A DNA stretch of 64,000 nucleotides from Notamacropus eugenii (Eukaryota > Chordata > Mammalia > Diprotodontia > Macropodidae): the NCBI RefSeq assembly GCF_028372415.1, contig NC_092872.1, forward strand, positions 517,762,224-517,826,223, written 5' to 3'. This document shows positions 10,594-21,590 of this stretch, in pieces. The translations under genes and the position numbers were made by a program. Under the pieces are notes generated by a model. The model was not told the DNA's origin. It worked only from the letters and a program-made list of their open reading frames with translations, and did no database searches. Position 1 is the first letter of the stretch, and each line of letters opens with the position of its first letter.

Positions 10594-10832
10594 AGGCACC
10601 TAGGTGGCACAGGGGGTAGAACACTGGGCCTACAGTCAAGAAGACTCATCTTCCTGAGTCCAAATCCTGTCCCAGATATTTAGTAGCTGTGTGACCCTGG
10701 GCAAGTCACTTAACCATGTTTGCCTCAGTTTGTTCATCTGTAAAATGATCTGGAGATGGGAAATCACCAGTATCTTTGTCAAGAAAACCCCAAATAAAGT
10801 TACAAAGAGTCAGACATGACTGCACAACAACA
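10594..10832 (+). mobile_element. Marsupial SINE, full length, forward
   Basis: Runs from 'ggcacctaggtggcacaggg' through 'tgtgaccctgggcaagtcac' and 'tatctttgtcaagaaaaccc' to 'gagtcagacatgactgcaca'. Confidence 0.9.
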
Positions 10833-10944
10833 ACATATACTTATTTATGTGTGTTTGTAATGTGTGGCACAAACATCAGGGTGTACCTCCCAAGAATTTT
10901 CAGAGTCTGAAAATTTTACTACAGAAAGTAGTAGTGTAGTAGCT

Positions 10945-11150
10945 AGTGGTTATATAGCATTTTAAGATTTCCAAGTCATCTTATATATGTCATCTCATTT
11001 GATCTTCACAACAACCCAATGAAATAGGTGCTATTATTATCCGCATTTTATAGATGAGGAAACAAAGGCTAAGTGACTTGCCCAGGATCATACAGCTAGC
11101 CTTCCTAACCCCAAGTCTAGCTCTCTTAGCCACTGAGTCATCTACCTATC
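10945..11150 (-). mobile_element. MIR/Ther-type SINE, reverse
   Basis: Tail 'tcatttgatcttcacaacaa' first, then 'tttatagatgaggaaacaaa' and 'gtgacttgcccaggatcata'. Confidence 0.75.
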
Positions 11151-11990
11151 CCCAGAGACATAAAGAAAGGATATCACCCCAAGAAATTTTGGGGAAAGAC
11201 TTAAATCAGGGCAGACAAAGGACACGTTCTGCCCAGAGAAGGCTTTGGAGAGAAAAGAGTATTCAATGGAAGAAGGTTCTAAAAGTGACATCCCAGGGAG
11301 CCAGATATGAGGCATCGACCCACATTCCTACTTGTGAAGGCAGAAAGCAAAAAGGATGGAGAATGTCACGTTGAGAAGAAAAAATGACTGTGATCATATG
11401 CCAGTGTGAATCTTCCATATCCCACCCTGAGCTGGGTAGGGTATGATGGTCATCTCTCCTATTCCTGGAATAGATCAGAGCAATCTAATTCAAGAGTCCA
11501 CCTATTCCAGGCAATGGAGACATTGATGGTACCAAGATCTAGTCCATTTGAGCAAAATTAAGTGACTACTGCATCTGCTTGTGTACAGAGGTGGCCTTAA
11601 TTCCCAAGCTACTCCCTCTTATCTTTTGGGAGCAAAAGGAGGAAGAGTAAGGGGATCCAGGGAGGTGGAAGGAACAGTTGCCATGACAAGTGTATGAGGA
11701 GTCACCAATACCCAAAGAGACATTACTGAACCAGAGCAGTATAAATGAACTATGCACATGTTATGTTCAGGATAGGACCTACATCACTAAAAATCTGTTC
11801 AGGCCAAGGTAGCAATTCTCATTTCCTCCTCCACTTTCCTTCTCTCTCCTAAAAGCACAAGTAGACTCCTTTTAAGATCAATACGGACCTCAGGGCTTGT
11901 GAAACATTAATCCTTTTATATTAAAATTTTATTTTGTGTCTTGTGCATCAAAAGATTAAGTTATTAGTCAATGCATTTTTTAAAAAAATA
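11151..11990. other. No feature recognised
   Basis: Apparently single-copy sequence. The 106-codon open frame over 11054-11374 starts inside the preceding SINE and has no known domain, so I do not call it a gene. Confidence 0.4.
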
Positions 11991-11994
11991 AGGT

Positions 11995-12290
11995 GGCTAC
12001 AAAACCATCTAGATTGTTGTGTTTGTCCTTTGTTGCTGAAGAAAACCATGCCATCAGAGAAATGATGACATGACTTGCACTTGACTTTGCTTTGAGTGAG
12101 GGAGGGCTGTGCAGGTCACTAGCCTCACTTCCCCTCCAGACCCATCTGAATCCAGTGACCAGATATTCATCAGGATGACTGAACATGACCCAGGATGCAC
12201 AGGGGGACCGTGGGCCCTTTAGGCCAAGGTCTTTGCAGGCACTTTAGGATGAGGCAACGTCCATTCACTGAATAGGCCTGTTTAGGAAGT
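11995..12290 (-). mobile_element. RTE-tailed SINE, reverse
   Basis: Carries the block 'accatgccatcagagaaatg', 'gagtgagggagggctgtgca', 'ccagtgaccagatattcatc', then 'ggccaaggtctttgcaggca'. The same block recurs at 18700-18950, 48590-48820 and, more diverged, 60228-60495. It matches the 3' end of RTE-clade LINEs of marsupials. Confidence 0.75.
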
Positions 12291-13029
12291 AGCCAGGGCA
12301 TGGCCCCTTTAATGAGGTCAAGAAAAGAAAGACATCAGGCTGGGACGGAAACAGCAACAGTTACTATTGATAATCACTCTCAAGTTAGGAGGGTCCAGAG
12401 GAGCCCTCAGGCAGAGCCCCAATGGAATCCCAGTTTCAGAGTGCAGTAGGTTTAAGACAAAACAAAACCATCTAGAACTTCAATCACGAAACAACATCTG
12501 AAAGTAGTGTTTTTGGCAGGTCCTGTCCCTTTCCCCTTTTCCTCTAGATTAAGAACCTCTTTGAGTAGCTCAGCTAAGGAAACTTAGATACATAGAACCC
12601 CAAATTTGAGTGCTAGAGTCATGGAAGGAAAGGAGGAAATGACATTTTCAGTTGATGGTACCTGCTGTGATTTTAGGTTATCTCAGGTCTTTTGAGTTAT
12701 CTACTTGCTGCTACTTGATATTAACATGATTTTCCCAACAAAACTTTTGATTACTACAATATACAGTTCAAGTGATTTGTTAACAACAGCAAAATTAAAC
12801 AAGAAAAGGAAATTGCCAGTGGATGGAGGCAGAGACACAAGGGACAAGTAACCTTAGAACTCGAGAAGAGCTGGAAGAAGTTGGGACTGAGAAGTCTTCA
12901 TCTGCCTACCCAGACAGGGCATGTGGCACAGGTGGGAGCCTGGCACATTAGGGAGGGCAGCTAGATCCCTGTGTCACTTTCATTTTCACTTCACACTTAA
13001 CACAGTGCCTGGTAAGGGTAATTGATTCA
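12291..13029. other. No feature recognised
   Basis: Non-repetitive to my eye, without a convincing exon. Confidence 0.4.
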
Positions 13030-13360
13030 TAAAGATGTATATGGTGGAAGGAGCTCTGGAGTCATAATCAAACCACCTAGCTTTTAGTTCCAGCTCTTTT
13101 ACTTACTCTTTCTGTGGCCTTCCTCACTCTGAGTCCCAGCTTTTTCTTTGTAAAACAAGGGAAGGGGTTAGATTAGGTGATCTCAAAAGTCACTTCCAGA
13201 TCTAACATTCGGTATTCTAAGATCCCTTTCAGTTCCAATATTCTTTGTTCTCAGGTTATTTCTAGCTCTCACATTCTCTTCTTTTCAAGCTTCTTCTAAT
13301 TCTAATATTCTATCTTCTAAGCTCCCATCTAGCACTAATGCTCTGATTCTATAAATTGAA
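13030..13360 (+). repeat. MIR with a tandemly expanded 3' unit
   Basis: A MIR-like front part (13040-13170: 'ggaaggagctctggagtcat', 'ctctttctgtggccttcctc') runs into about four or five degenerate units of roughly 35 bp, each of the form 'YcYYttYcagYtctaaYatt...tctaag'. The same unit is expanded at several other places in this window. Confidence 0.65.
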
Positions 13361-14530
13361 TAGAATTCCCTAATACTGTAAATAGGAAATTTTGGATCAT
13401 AGTTTCCTTGATTCCTGAACTCACAAAATTTTCAGTTCCTTGGCCTTGAGCCCCTAAAATAATTTCTGCTGAATCTGGGATTGTTTATAAGCAGATGGAG
13501 ATGTGCCAACCCATAATCAGAAAGTTGGTTTCTGGTCCCACAGTCCTTTCGTACTTACTGTATAAATCAGGACCTAAAACAGGGCAAACAAAGGGAACAG
13601 AAGCTTTGATGAACACAAGGAATTGTCTTTATCATCCCCCTCTCACCCACCCTCTTGCACACCTCTTGCCACCCTGGTCAGAGCTCTTTATATTCTGGAG
13701 AATGATGAGGTGTTGATAACATCAACTGGTTTGTGGGCTCTGGGTCAGGAATGTGGGAACATTTCCCTTCAAACAATGTAACCACTGGTCTTTTCTGCCC
13801 ATCTCCCCCTCCTAGGGCCCCACAGCACTCCCTTTCCACCAGTGAATAGCAACTCATACAAGTATGTTCCACTGGAAGGAGCCTTAGACTGTAGAATGTC
13901 AAAGCTACATAACATGGATATTAGTGTTGGAAGTGACTACAGGACATAGAAAATGAACAATTAGAAGTGGAAACAACTTGAAACTATAGAAAGGCTTCTC
14001 TCTGGGACTGCAATGAAATCCCTGGCCCCTGTTTAGAACCCCACAGGCCACAGGCATGTCCCTGAAACTGTGCCTCAGTTCTCTTACTGGGAAATGTATA
14101 TAAGAATGCCAGGCAGAAGGAATTGTGATGTTTCTGAGTCCCTGAGGATCCACCCTTGCAAGTATGTGTGGAATGATTGCAGGCATGTGCAAGTACCAGA
14201 TGTGTAGAGGTAGAAAACAATCTTGTTGTTCTAGGCAGATGATTTTCCAAGCTTAGAATAGGCCAGTCTGGTGGCTTCATAATATTCAGAGAAGATATGG
14301 ATATACCAGTACACATCTGGTACCTTTAGTGTGATTTAACATGGAATGAACTTCCCTCCCACCCCCTCTGCCTCACCCATCAAAAACAACACTTTCCCCC
14401 ACAAATGACTAAAAGTCTAACCACTGGTAATTCCCTCAGTTCTTTAATTAAGAACTTGTGCCCTCTTTTAAAATGAAAGTGTTTCCAGAAAAGGTAACCT
14501 TATTATGTTAATACCTTAGAATTATGTTAT
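13361..14530. other. No feature recognised
   Basis: Largest clean-looking stretch left of the SBSPON-like exon. Frames of 74-110 codons occur on the reverse strand but lack domains, signal peptides or a thrombospondin-type WSxWS pattern. Confidence 0.4.
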
Positions 14531-14539
14531 GTCAGTGCT

Positions 14540-14880
14540 CTAGGGAATCCTAGAAATCATTTAGTTCAACCCCCTCATCTTACAGGAAATAAACCTGATA
14601 TTCACCAAGGGGAAGTGACACCTAAGGTTATACAGTGAGGTGGGGACAATGCCAGGCCTAGAATTTGGGTCTTCTGACTTTTATCTCAAGGCTAGAATGT
14701 CAAAGCTAGATCTTAGTGCTCATCTGATCCAATCCCCTCATTTTACAGATGGGGAAATTGAGGCTCAGAATCGGGAAGGATGCTGACTCCTAATATCACA
14801 CAGGGAATCAGAGGCAGAATCAGAGCCAGAATCTGGTCTCTGACTCCTCACCTAGGATTCTTCCTACCACACAAGGCATG
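14540..14880 (-). mobile_element. Two MIR-type SINEs, reverse, head to tail
   Basis: 14540-14690 contains 'catttagttcaaccccctca' and a decayed core. 14690-14880 contains 'ctcattttacagatggggaa' and ends 'cttcctaccacacaaggc'. Confidence 0.75.
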
Positions 14881-14884
14881 ATAA

Positions 14885-15640
14885 ATAGTCAGCATTAAAG
14901 GTAAAGAAAAGCCATCACCATTCCAGGTCCAGCCAAACCCTGATCAGGTAAAGATGAAAATTCTCACGTTGGAAAGAAACTGAAAAATAACATAGCCAAG
15001 AATGAAAGCATCTCCTCAGTGCCTCAACTTTCTGTGAGTCTGCGGAATTTTTTTAAGGGGAGGGAGGTAAAATAACCTCTTATCTTAAGGAAGTTCTACA
15101 TCTCCAAGAAGCAGAATAAGCATTCACTTAAATCATACTCCATGAATACTCATTATTAATGCAGATAATGATTATTGTTGGTTATGATAGTAATGGTTTT
15201 AATCAAGATGATACAGGGATGGTGATAGTCTGAGTCCTATTACTCTAATTCACTTAGGAAGTTATACTGTCACTGACCAGTCAGTAACTTCAGACACCAT
15301 CATAAAAGCCCTCGGAGTAAGGGGAGAGCTAGACCAGTGGTGGTGTGGGGGTCCCATCCCTTATGGCCCTCTCCTATCAGCTCCTCAAGAATTCCTTTAC
15401 AAATCCCTGAGTTTCTTTTGCCTTTCCATGCCCCTGCCTGAGGTCCCTAACTCCATGCCAGGCCCAGAGTCCCTCTTCCCCACAGTCCTAATTTCTACCC
15501 TAACCCTAATCTAACATAGTCCTATTCCTAACTAGGACCCCTCTACCCCAGGCCTGGTCCCAGCCCCCTCTTCATCCCACTGACCACTTTATAGCCTCAC
15601 CCCACCCTATGACTTTGGGGAAGTAGGTTCACTTTCTTGG
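14885..15640. other. No feature recognised (downstream intron side of the SBSPON-like exon)
   Basis: Would lie in intron 1 of the reverse-strand gene whose exon starts at 16102. C-rich from 15300 on. A forward 288-codon frame starting at 15637 is a shadow of the CpG-rich exon on the other strand. Confidence 0.4.
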
Positions 15641-15689
15641 GTCTCAGTTCCCTCATCTGCCAAATGAGTGGGGTTGAATTAGATCACCT

Positions 15690-16135
15690 GTCGATCTGGG
15701 CTCCTGCTTTCCTTCCTCTCCTCACTGCCGAGCCCCTCTTCCCACTCTCAGACCTCCTTCTCGGTGCCGGTGCCCCTATCCCAGGCTCGGTCACCCTCGT
15801 CCCGCGCCTCTCCGAGTCCCTGTGGACCGCCCACGCCCACGCTCCCTGCTCATCCTCGCCCGGCTCCCACCTGGACAGGCACTCCCATAATCCTGGCAGC
15901 AGTCCCCGGCTGCGCTGCATGCCTGGTCGCAATAACAGGGCTGGGAGCCCAGCGAGAGACCCGCCGCTGTCCAGCCCCGGGAGACGCACGTCAGGTCCCG
16001 GCCGGGACAGCAGCGACCGAGCTCCGCACAGCCCGCTTGGGTCCGTGGGATCGCTCCCAGAGCCAGAGCCCAGGCCCAGGTCAGTACCGCACCATGGGCC
16101 ATGTCCGGTGGACTCCCACGCCTGCCGAGTCCTAG
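15690..16135. promoter_or_regulatory. CpG-rich patch over the first exon
   Basis: CpG dinucleotides and G+C are clearly denser here than in the surrounding sequence ('cctcgtcccgcgcctctccg', 'ctgcgctgcat', 'ctccgcacagcccgcttggg'). It covers exon 1 and the start of intron 1 of the SBSPON-like gene, so it probably marks a promoter. No TATA box was seen upstream of the start codon. Confidence 0.65.
15871..16102 (-). CDS. SBSPON-like gene, first coding exon (signal peptide and somatomedin-B domain)
   Basis: Predicted secreted extracellular-matrix-type protein; only its first coding exon is visible. The ATG at 16102 has a fair start context (ccggacATGg) and opens a hydrophobic signal sequence ('AVLTWAWALALGAI') with a likely cut after 'RTQA' (residue 23). 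Residues 24-77 form a somatomedin-B domain with ten cysteines in the order C, CC, C, CxC, C, CC, C ('GCAELGRCCPGRDLTC', 'CYCDQAC', 'GDCCQDY'). These pieces closely resemble human SBSPON as I remember it. The exon closes after residue 77 plus one base with donor CAG/GTGGGA, so the intron is phase 1. The frame stays open upstream of the ATG, but this is the first Met followed by a signal peptide. The thrombospondin type-1 exon was not found between 1 and 15870. It could be SBSPON itself or its paralogue; its place near a ZFAS1-like locus favours the paralogue. Confidence 0.75.
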
Positions 16136-16273
16136 GGAAGGATGGGAGGGGGAAGGGAGGGGAGAGTCAGTCAGGCGGAGCCACAGGTTTCCTCCCTGGG
16201 CTGGATCCCAACTCAAACTACCCCCCACGTTACTCGCCCCTCCCCGGGTCCAGATCCATAGAGGCACCCCTGT

Positions 16274-16281
16274 ATGCAAAT
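16274..16281 (+). promoter_or_regulatory. Octamer motif upstream of the SBSPON-like start
   Basis: A perfect 'atgcaaat' octamer (POU-factor site) lies about 170 bp upstream of the start codon of the reverse-strand gene, just outside the CpG-rich patch. Function is inference only. Confidence 0.3.
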
Positions 16282-16394
16282 ACCCCCATGCTTCCCCTCA
16301 CTCTCCCTCCCCTCCACATCTTCTGCTCTCCAAAAGGAATAACCTGCAAGGAATTGGGACGGGGTGGGTGGGCACCTCGTCTGCCAGGAGCCCC

Positions 16395-16810
16395 AGAATC
16401 GCAGGGGTTGGCAGACGCTTTTTTAGAGGTCATCTATTCCTACCCTCTCACTTTACTGAAGCCCAGAGTGGGGAAAGGTATTTGTCTAAGGACACAGAGC
16501 TAGAAGGTGGCACGGACTTCTCCTAGGTTCATGCACTTAAAAAAAATCAGCACCTGCGATTTCATTGGCTTAAACTATAAAACTCCTCATGAGGAGTCTT
16601 CCTAAAGCGATGTAGCAAGCACCTGACCGAGAACTTCTAGGCTTAGACAGTTGCCTGAGGCACAGTTAGAAACATAGGTAGTATGAGTCAGAAGCAGGAC
16701 TTGACCAGCTCTAACCCAGTCCCAAAACAGCTCTCCCTCCACTAGACCATTCAGCCTGTCCCGTGAAGAGTCATAAAATGTTAGGATTGAAAGAGGCCTT
16801 GGGGATCCTC
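16395..16810. mobile_element. MIR-type scraps
   Basis: Reverse MIR pieces at about 16395-16520 ('ggtatttgtctaaggacaca') and 16590-16810 ('cttgaccagctctaaccc', 'ccactagaccattcagcctg'). A CCAAT-like 'attgg' also lies at about 16565. Confidence 0.5.
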
Positions 16811-16814
16811 TAGT

Positions 16815-17033
16815 CCAGGGGTTCCAAAGTCAGGGGCCACTTTGGCAGTCTGGAGAAGCCTGTAGACCCCTTATCAAAATAATACATAAAATAAGATGAG
16901 ATTACAAAGGAAACTAACTCTAATGAAATACCTTTATCAAAATGTTGTGGGGTTTGGGGTTGTTTGTATTTGGTTTTGTTTGGGGTTTTTTTAAGCTAGT
17001 TCATGGGGCAGAAATTAAGAACCCTTGATTTAG
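16815..17033. mobile_element. Short TIR DNA element (hAT-like), decayed
   Basis: Ends 'ccaggggttcc' and 'aagaacccttg' are inverted copies of each other, and the inside carries 'cagtctggagaagcctgtag' and 'aaaataatacataaaat'. The same family occurs at 54209-54341 and 58771-58958 in the other orientation. It has no coding capacity. Confidence 0.65.
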
Positions 17034-17350
17034 CCTAACCTGGACAAGTGTGGAAACAGACTACAACCCACCACACTTTTCCCAGCTCTAGCAGACACTC
17101 CATTTTGGATTCCTATTCCCTCCTTTCTCTCAGCTCCAAAACCCTACCCTACCACAGACACCCAAACCAAATCTGTCACCTAAAACTCTCCTGCTCTAAT
17201 GTCCTTCCCACACACATACAGGAACACCTGCTATCCCGTCCACTTCGGTCCACATATTTTCCCAGGTCAATATTCTGTTCCCTTCCCACTCCTATTCAGT
17301 GCCTGAACTGTCCCACTCTAAACATCTTTCCCCAGCTTTGGCTGCATGGG
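17034..17350. other. No feature recognised
   Basis: C-rich single-copy-looking sequence. The forward 126-codon frame here has no domain and ends in the CA repeat. Confidence 0.4.
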
Positions 17351-17391
17351 CGCGCGCACACACACACACACACACATACACACACACATAA
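17351..17391. repeat. CA dinucleotide microsatellite
   Basis: cgcgcg followed by about 18 ca units with one or two t interruptions. Confidence 0.95.
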
Positions 17392-18225
17392 TTCAAGAAG
17401 TCCCAGTCACTCACCAGCACTTTTCTAGCCTAGGATATCTTGGAGACTTGGCATAGAAAGTAGGACTAGTTAGTAATCTGAGCTTTCTTATTCCCTGAGG
17501 TTTAGGCAGGAAGGACTTAATCAATCCAGGCCAAATTCAGGGAGATAAACTCTAGCAGCCCTGGGGAGGGAAATGAAGCTGTAGAGGAGGTTTCTGATAG
17601 GTTACAGATAGGGCTTTGCTGAACTGTATTTTTTTGTTGTTGTTCCTGCTCATCCAGGAAACAAGAGGGTAATGAGAGTTTCTGTGGTAGGTTGCCAATG
17701 AGACAGCCTTGGATTCTAAGGACAACTCTCCCTCCCATGCCTCGTTTTTTCATACCTAACAGACTCAGAGCTCCAATCTGGCCAGATGATGGGGGGAGAG
17801 GGGAGAATAAGAAGGGCAGGATGGCTTAACTAAAACAGTAATTTTAGCTGAAGCAAACATTTAAAAAAAAACAAAACTGTGTTCCCTGAAAAATAAATAG
17901 ATCTCAAGGAGAGAAAAGAAGCATCCTTTCATGGCACCTGAGTTTTCTTTACATCTATGAATGGGGAAAAACTTCCTCCATCCTAATCAGTCAGTATTTA
18001 CCAAGCATCAGTATAACCCCAATTCACAACAATCCTCCACAGAGTGAAATATCCAGCCAACATGCAGGTGAAGGTATTTTGTATGAGAAGGCTCTTTGGG
18101 GACTTCAGAAGCTAATGACCCAGGAAGAGGGTACAAGGCAAACCAGCTTCTTATTGAATTCCACTCTGTAGTAAGTAGTGTAAGCCAGGAAAGAATCTCC
18201 TGAGATCTCTCATCCTCAGTTTCCT
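17392..18225. other. No feature recognised
   Basis: No convincing exon or repeat. Confidence 0.4.
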
Positions 18226-18229
18226 CATC

Positions 18230-18595
18230 TGTATTTTTTAGAATGGCATAAATATCATTGTATCACAGATATGGAACTGGAAGGCCCAAATTTCTCATTA
18301 TATAGATAAGGAAACTGAGGCCTGGGATAAGTGAAGTAACTTACTCAAGGTCACATAGCTACAGGTAGGACTAAAGGTGGCAAAAGTAGCACTTGATTGT
18401 AAGACTTTGATCCCATTGTTTTTCCATGATGCCACACTATACTTAGCAGCTGTGTGACCATGAGCAAGTCATAAACTTTCTGAACCTCAGTGTCCTCATG
18501 ACTAAAATGCTATCTGCTTCACAGGGTTGTTGTGAGGAAAGAGCTTTGTAACTTTAAAATGCTAGTAAATGTGAGTTATAAAGTGGCTAAAGGGA
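18230..18595. mobile_element. MIR (reverse) followed by a SINE (forward)
   Basis: 18230-18430 carries 'gataaggaaactgaggcctg' and 'caaggtcacatagctacagg' (reverse MIR). 18440-18595 carries 'agctgtgtgaccatgagcaa' and 'agggttgttgtgaggaaaga' (forward SINE tail). Confidence 0.7.
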
Positions 18596-18699
18596 AAGCA
18601 GGCCTTTGAATCCACTTGAAAAGATGACTCATTTGGCATCTTTAAAAATCTTCTAGGTTTCCTTATCTTGCTTCCATCCTCATCACCTCAGCAGATTTT

Positions 18700-18950
18700 T
18701 GATAGAGGAGCATCTGCTAACCTCAGACACTTGACACTCATTAGCTGTGTGACCTTGGGCAAGTCACCTAACCCCAATTGCCTTATCCTGGGTCATCTCC
18801 AGTCATCCTGATGAATATCTGGTCACTGGATTCAGATGGCTCTGGAGGAGAAGTGAGGCTGGTGACCTGCACAGCCCTGCCTCACTCAAAACAAAGTCAA
18901 GTGCAAGTCATGTCATTACTTCTCTGATGGCATGGTCTTTGGACAAACAC
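18700..18950 (+). mobile_element. Composite SINE: tRNA-type core with RTE-type 3' tail
   Basis: The front half is the SINE core ('agctgtgtgaccttgggcaa', 'taaccccaattgcctta'). It runs without a gap into the RTE-type tail ('catcctgatgaatatctggt', 'ttcagatggctctggaggag', 'caagtgcaagtcatgtcatt'). The reverse copy at 48590-48820 has the same join ('acccaggatgaggcaattgg'), so this is a real family, not a chance neighbour pair. Confidence 0.75.
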
Positions 18951-19194
18951 CCACATCTGGTGACCCAATTCTCAGCTGATCTCCCTCATCGGTCTCCTTT
19001 GTGAAGGCCTTGGAGTTAGGGGGGCATTTGCTAGTCAACTTTTTCATAGGCACAAAGACCTGCCTATTCTCCCTTTCATTCCTTCCAGCTGGCAAAGAGG
19101 GACGGCACCACCCCTCCTTCTTGTCTGGCCTAGTTTGGGTGGGGTTCCCTGTCACCTGAACACATGAGAAATATGTACCAAAGGGAAGGCAGAA

Positions 19195-19850
19195 TCATAG
19201 AATTTCAGAAGTAGAGGCTACACTAGAGGCTGCCTACTAACAAGTAGTCAGTCAGCCTCTGCTTTAACACCTCATTGGAGAGGGAACCCACTCCTTCTGA
19301 AGCAGCTCATTCCACTTTTGGACAAAGTTTTCCCTACGTGGAGCCTAAGTCTACCTCCTTGCAACTTCTTACCATTCATGAAAATTCTGCTGTCTGAGAC
19401 CAGGCAACATAAGAACAATAACTTATCCAAGTAAGAGCTCTTCAGACATTGGAAGGCAGTTATATTTCCCCTTAAGTCTCTCCTTCTCCAAGCTGAAGAT
19501 CCACAGTTTCTTCAAACAACCACATATTACATGGTTTACTGCTCACCCTCCTCTAGACCTACTGAGGTTGTCTGTGCCCTTCCCAAGATATGGTGACTGT
19601 GTCTGACCATAAGAAGAATACAGTGATACTATCCTCTCCTGCGTTCTAAACATTATGCCTCTATTAGTGCAATCTGCATAGCGCAAGCTTTCCTTTACCT
19701 GCCTGTCACACTAGAGGCAGGTCCACTGCTCACCTATTACCAACAACACTCTTTAACCCTCACTAAGATATACTGAGACTCTTGGATCCTAATTCCACTT
19801 AACTCATTATGTACGATACAAAAAATCTTTCCACAGGATTCCCTGCCTTA
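19195..19850 (-). mobile_element. CR1/L3-type LINE 3' region, reverse
   Basis: Shows the long-lived CR1/L3 3' pattern in reverse: 'gagagggaacccactccttc', 'agctcattccacttttggac', 'tctccttctccaagctgaag', 'ctcaccctcctctagaccta'. Diverged and without an open frame. Confidence 0.65.
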
Positions 19851-19911
19851 CTTGGACACAGAGTGTGGAAAAGAAAATGGGTGGATAGATAGAATGCATT
19901 CTCTGTATAAG

Positions 19912-19924
19912 CCACCAGGTGGTG
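19912..19924. promoter_or_regulatory. CTCF-core-like motif
   Basis: 'ccaccaggtggtg' matches the CTCF core except at the penultimate C. It is also a near-perfect palindrome containing the E-box CAGGTG, so a bHLH site is equally possible. Confidence 0.25.
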
Positions 19925-19929
19925 ATTGG

Positions 19930-20740
19930 AGTTCAGACTGCTCCAGCTCTCCTCAGTCCCTCTCCAAGCATGCAAATATGGACTGACTGCCTGGTACCTC
20001 TGTTCAAATGCAGGACCTCAATTAGGCTGCCAGAGTTTCCAGTCTGGTCCCCTGTCTATTACTCTGGGTTGGTGGGAACAGAACAGCCTAGATTTCCTGA
20101 GGCTTTCAGTGTTCTAGTGCCTTGACTCAGGTTTTATCTCAGCTTGCTTAGCCTAAGATTGAAAATATAAAGATTGCCATAAGTCATTTGGCTCAGACCC
20201 CCAATGCACGTTAAGATTTTTGTCTCCTTCCCAACTTTGAGTGGCTCAAAAAAGTCTATGTATTCACATTATAGATTAGGATATACTTACTGAATGTAAC
20301 TGAAAATAAAAGAATATAATATTAAAACTCCCATGGGACTGAGTACAACCATTACAATAAAGATCTAAAATTTACATTCCTTAGCAGTAGTCGTTCTGGT
20401 AAAAGTCTTAGTTCTCATATTCCACTTTCATCCAGGGAACAGAGACTCAGAAGCTGTATGCTAATGATTATCAGGTATTGCCCTAATATCAGTCACAAAG
20501 AGAAAACGAGATACAGTGAATCCCAACCCAACCCAATTCTATAGAGATAGTAGGCACATTCTAGCCCATTTGCCAAGCAGATCCAGATGTCCAATGGTCA
20601 TCGATCATTCTTTTTGTGCTGCCTTTATGTACAGTCTAGGACCCCATGAACTACTGCTGTATACTCACCATCTGTGCTATGTCTTGGGCATCTTTTCTAC
20701 ATCCTCTTCTGAACCTCTTCTGGTGTGATTCCCATGAAGC
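19930..20740. other. No feature recognised
   Basis: Two overlapping forward frames of 63-68 codons at 19919-20125 and one at 20516-20728 lack any known domain. Confidence 0.4.
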
Positions 20741-20744
20741 AGAT

Positions 20745-20935
20745 AACAGTCTTTGTTATAAAATTTTTATTGTCACATGACTAATGTGAAAATGTGTTTA
20801 ATAAGAATGCATGTGTAGAATCCATATAAGATTGCATGCTGTTGTGGGGAGGGAGGGGGATAAAAATTTAAAACTTAAGGAAGTAATTGTTGAAATGTAA
20901 AAACAAATAAATTATTTTTTTTTAAATTCCATTGT
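20745..20935 (+). mobile_element. L1 3' end, forward
   Basis: Shows 'acatgactaatgtgaaaatg', 'agattgcatgctgttgtggg', and the closing 'attgttgaaatgtaaaaa' of the marsupial L1 tail. Confidence 0.7.
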
Positions 20936-21184
20936 GTAACTGGGGGAAAATAAAATACCAAATAAATTTTTTTTAATTTCATTGTTGAATAATATTAATG
21001 ACCTCATACAGCTCCCTTTATTGTAAAAGACCCAAGAAATTAATCCTTGTCCCCCTGTACTTCTACATCTCTCTGTTACCTAGAAATAGCAGGAAATTGT
21101 TGAGGAAGTAAGCCAAGTTGTTTCAAGCATGAGTTTGAATATTTATTTCCTAATTATTCCCAACACACATCCTCTATTTTAGAA

Positions 21185-21590
21185 GATCAGTCATTCAGTA
21201 TCCCACAAACATTCCAGCCAAATTCTTACATCTGTGTCTTTGTTCATGCTATGTATGCCTCATGCCTGGAAAATCTTCTCCCCTTCTCTTTGCCTCTCCG
21301 AATTCTACTCATTCTTTAAAACCCAGTTCAAGTCCCAACTTCTTCTAGCCATTTCTCAACTACTCCAATCCTCACTGATCTTCTCCTGCTCTGAAAGCCC
21401 ACAGCTCTTACCATATCCCTTAGAACTTAAAGATACACTTTTTTGAGACTGTTTCTTATGTCTGAATCTTAGTTCCCTAAGTTATGAGTTCCTGAAGAGT
21501 GCGGACTATGTCTCCTAACTGTATCTGCACAGTACCTAAAATGCCCTTGAGCATACAGTAAGTGCTCAATGCATATTAATTGATTAAAGC
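21185..21590 (+). mobile_element. L2 LINE 3' end, forward
   Basis: Typical end of L2: 'cctggaaaatcttctcccct', 'attctttaaaacccagttca', 'gagttcctgaagagtgcgga' and 'agtaagtgctcaatgcatat'. Confidence 0.85.

Noticed and set aside
13905-14316. Reverse frames of 95 and 110 codons, candidates for the missing thrombospondin type-1 exon
   Set aside because: No WSxWS-type motif, wrong cysteine spacing, and no phase-1 acceptor that I could defend.
15500-15530. Telomere-like words 'ctaaccctaatctaac'
   Set aside because: Only two or three imperfect units, not an interstitial telomere array.
15764-16135. Second forward 123-codon frame over the same patch
   Set aside because: Another shadow of the CpG-rich exon, with low-complexity Pro/Arg composition.
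15637-16503. Forward 288-codon open frame, the longest in the window
   Set aside because: It runs antisense to the somatomedin-B exon through CpG-rich DNA, where stops are rare. The peptide is Pro/Ser/Arg-rich without a domain, and the reverse strand gives a clean known fold.
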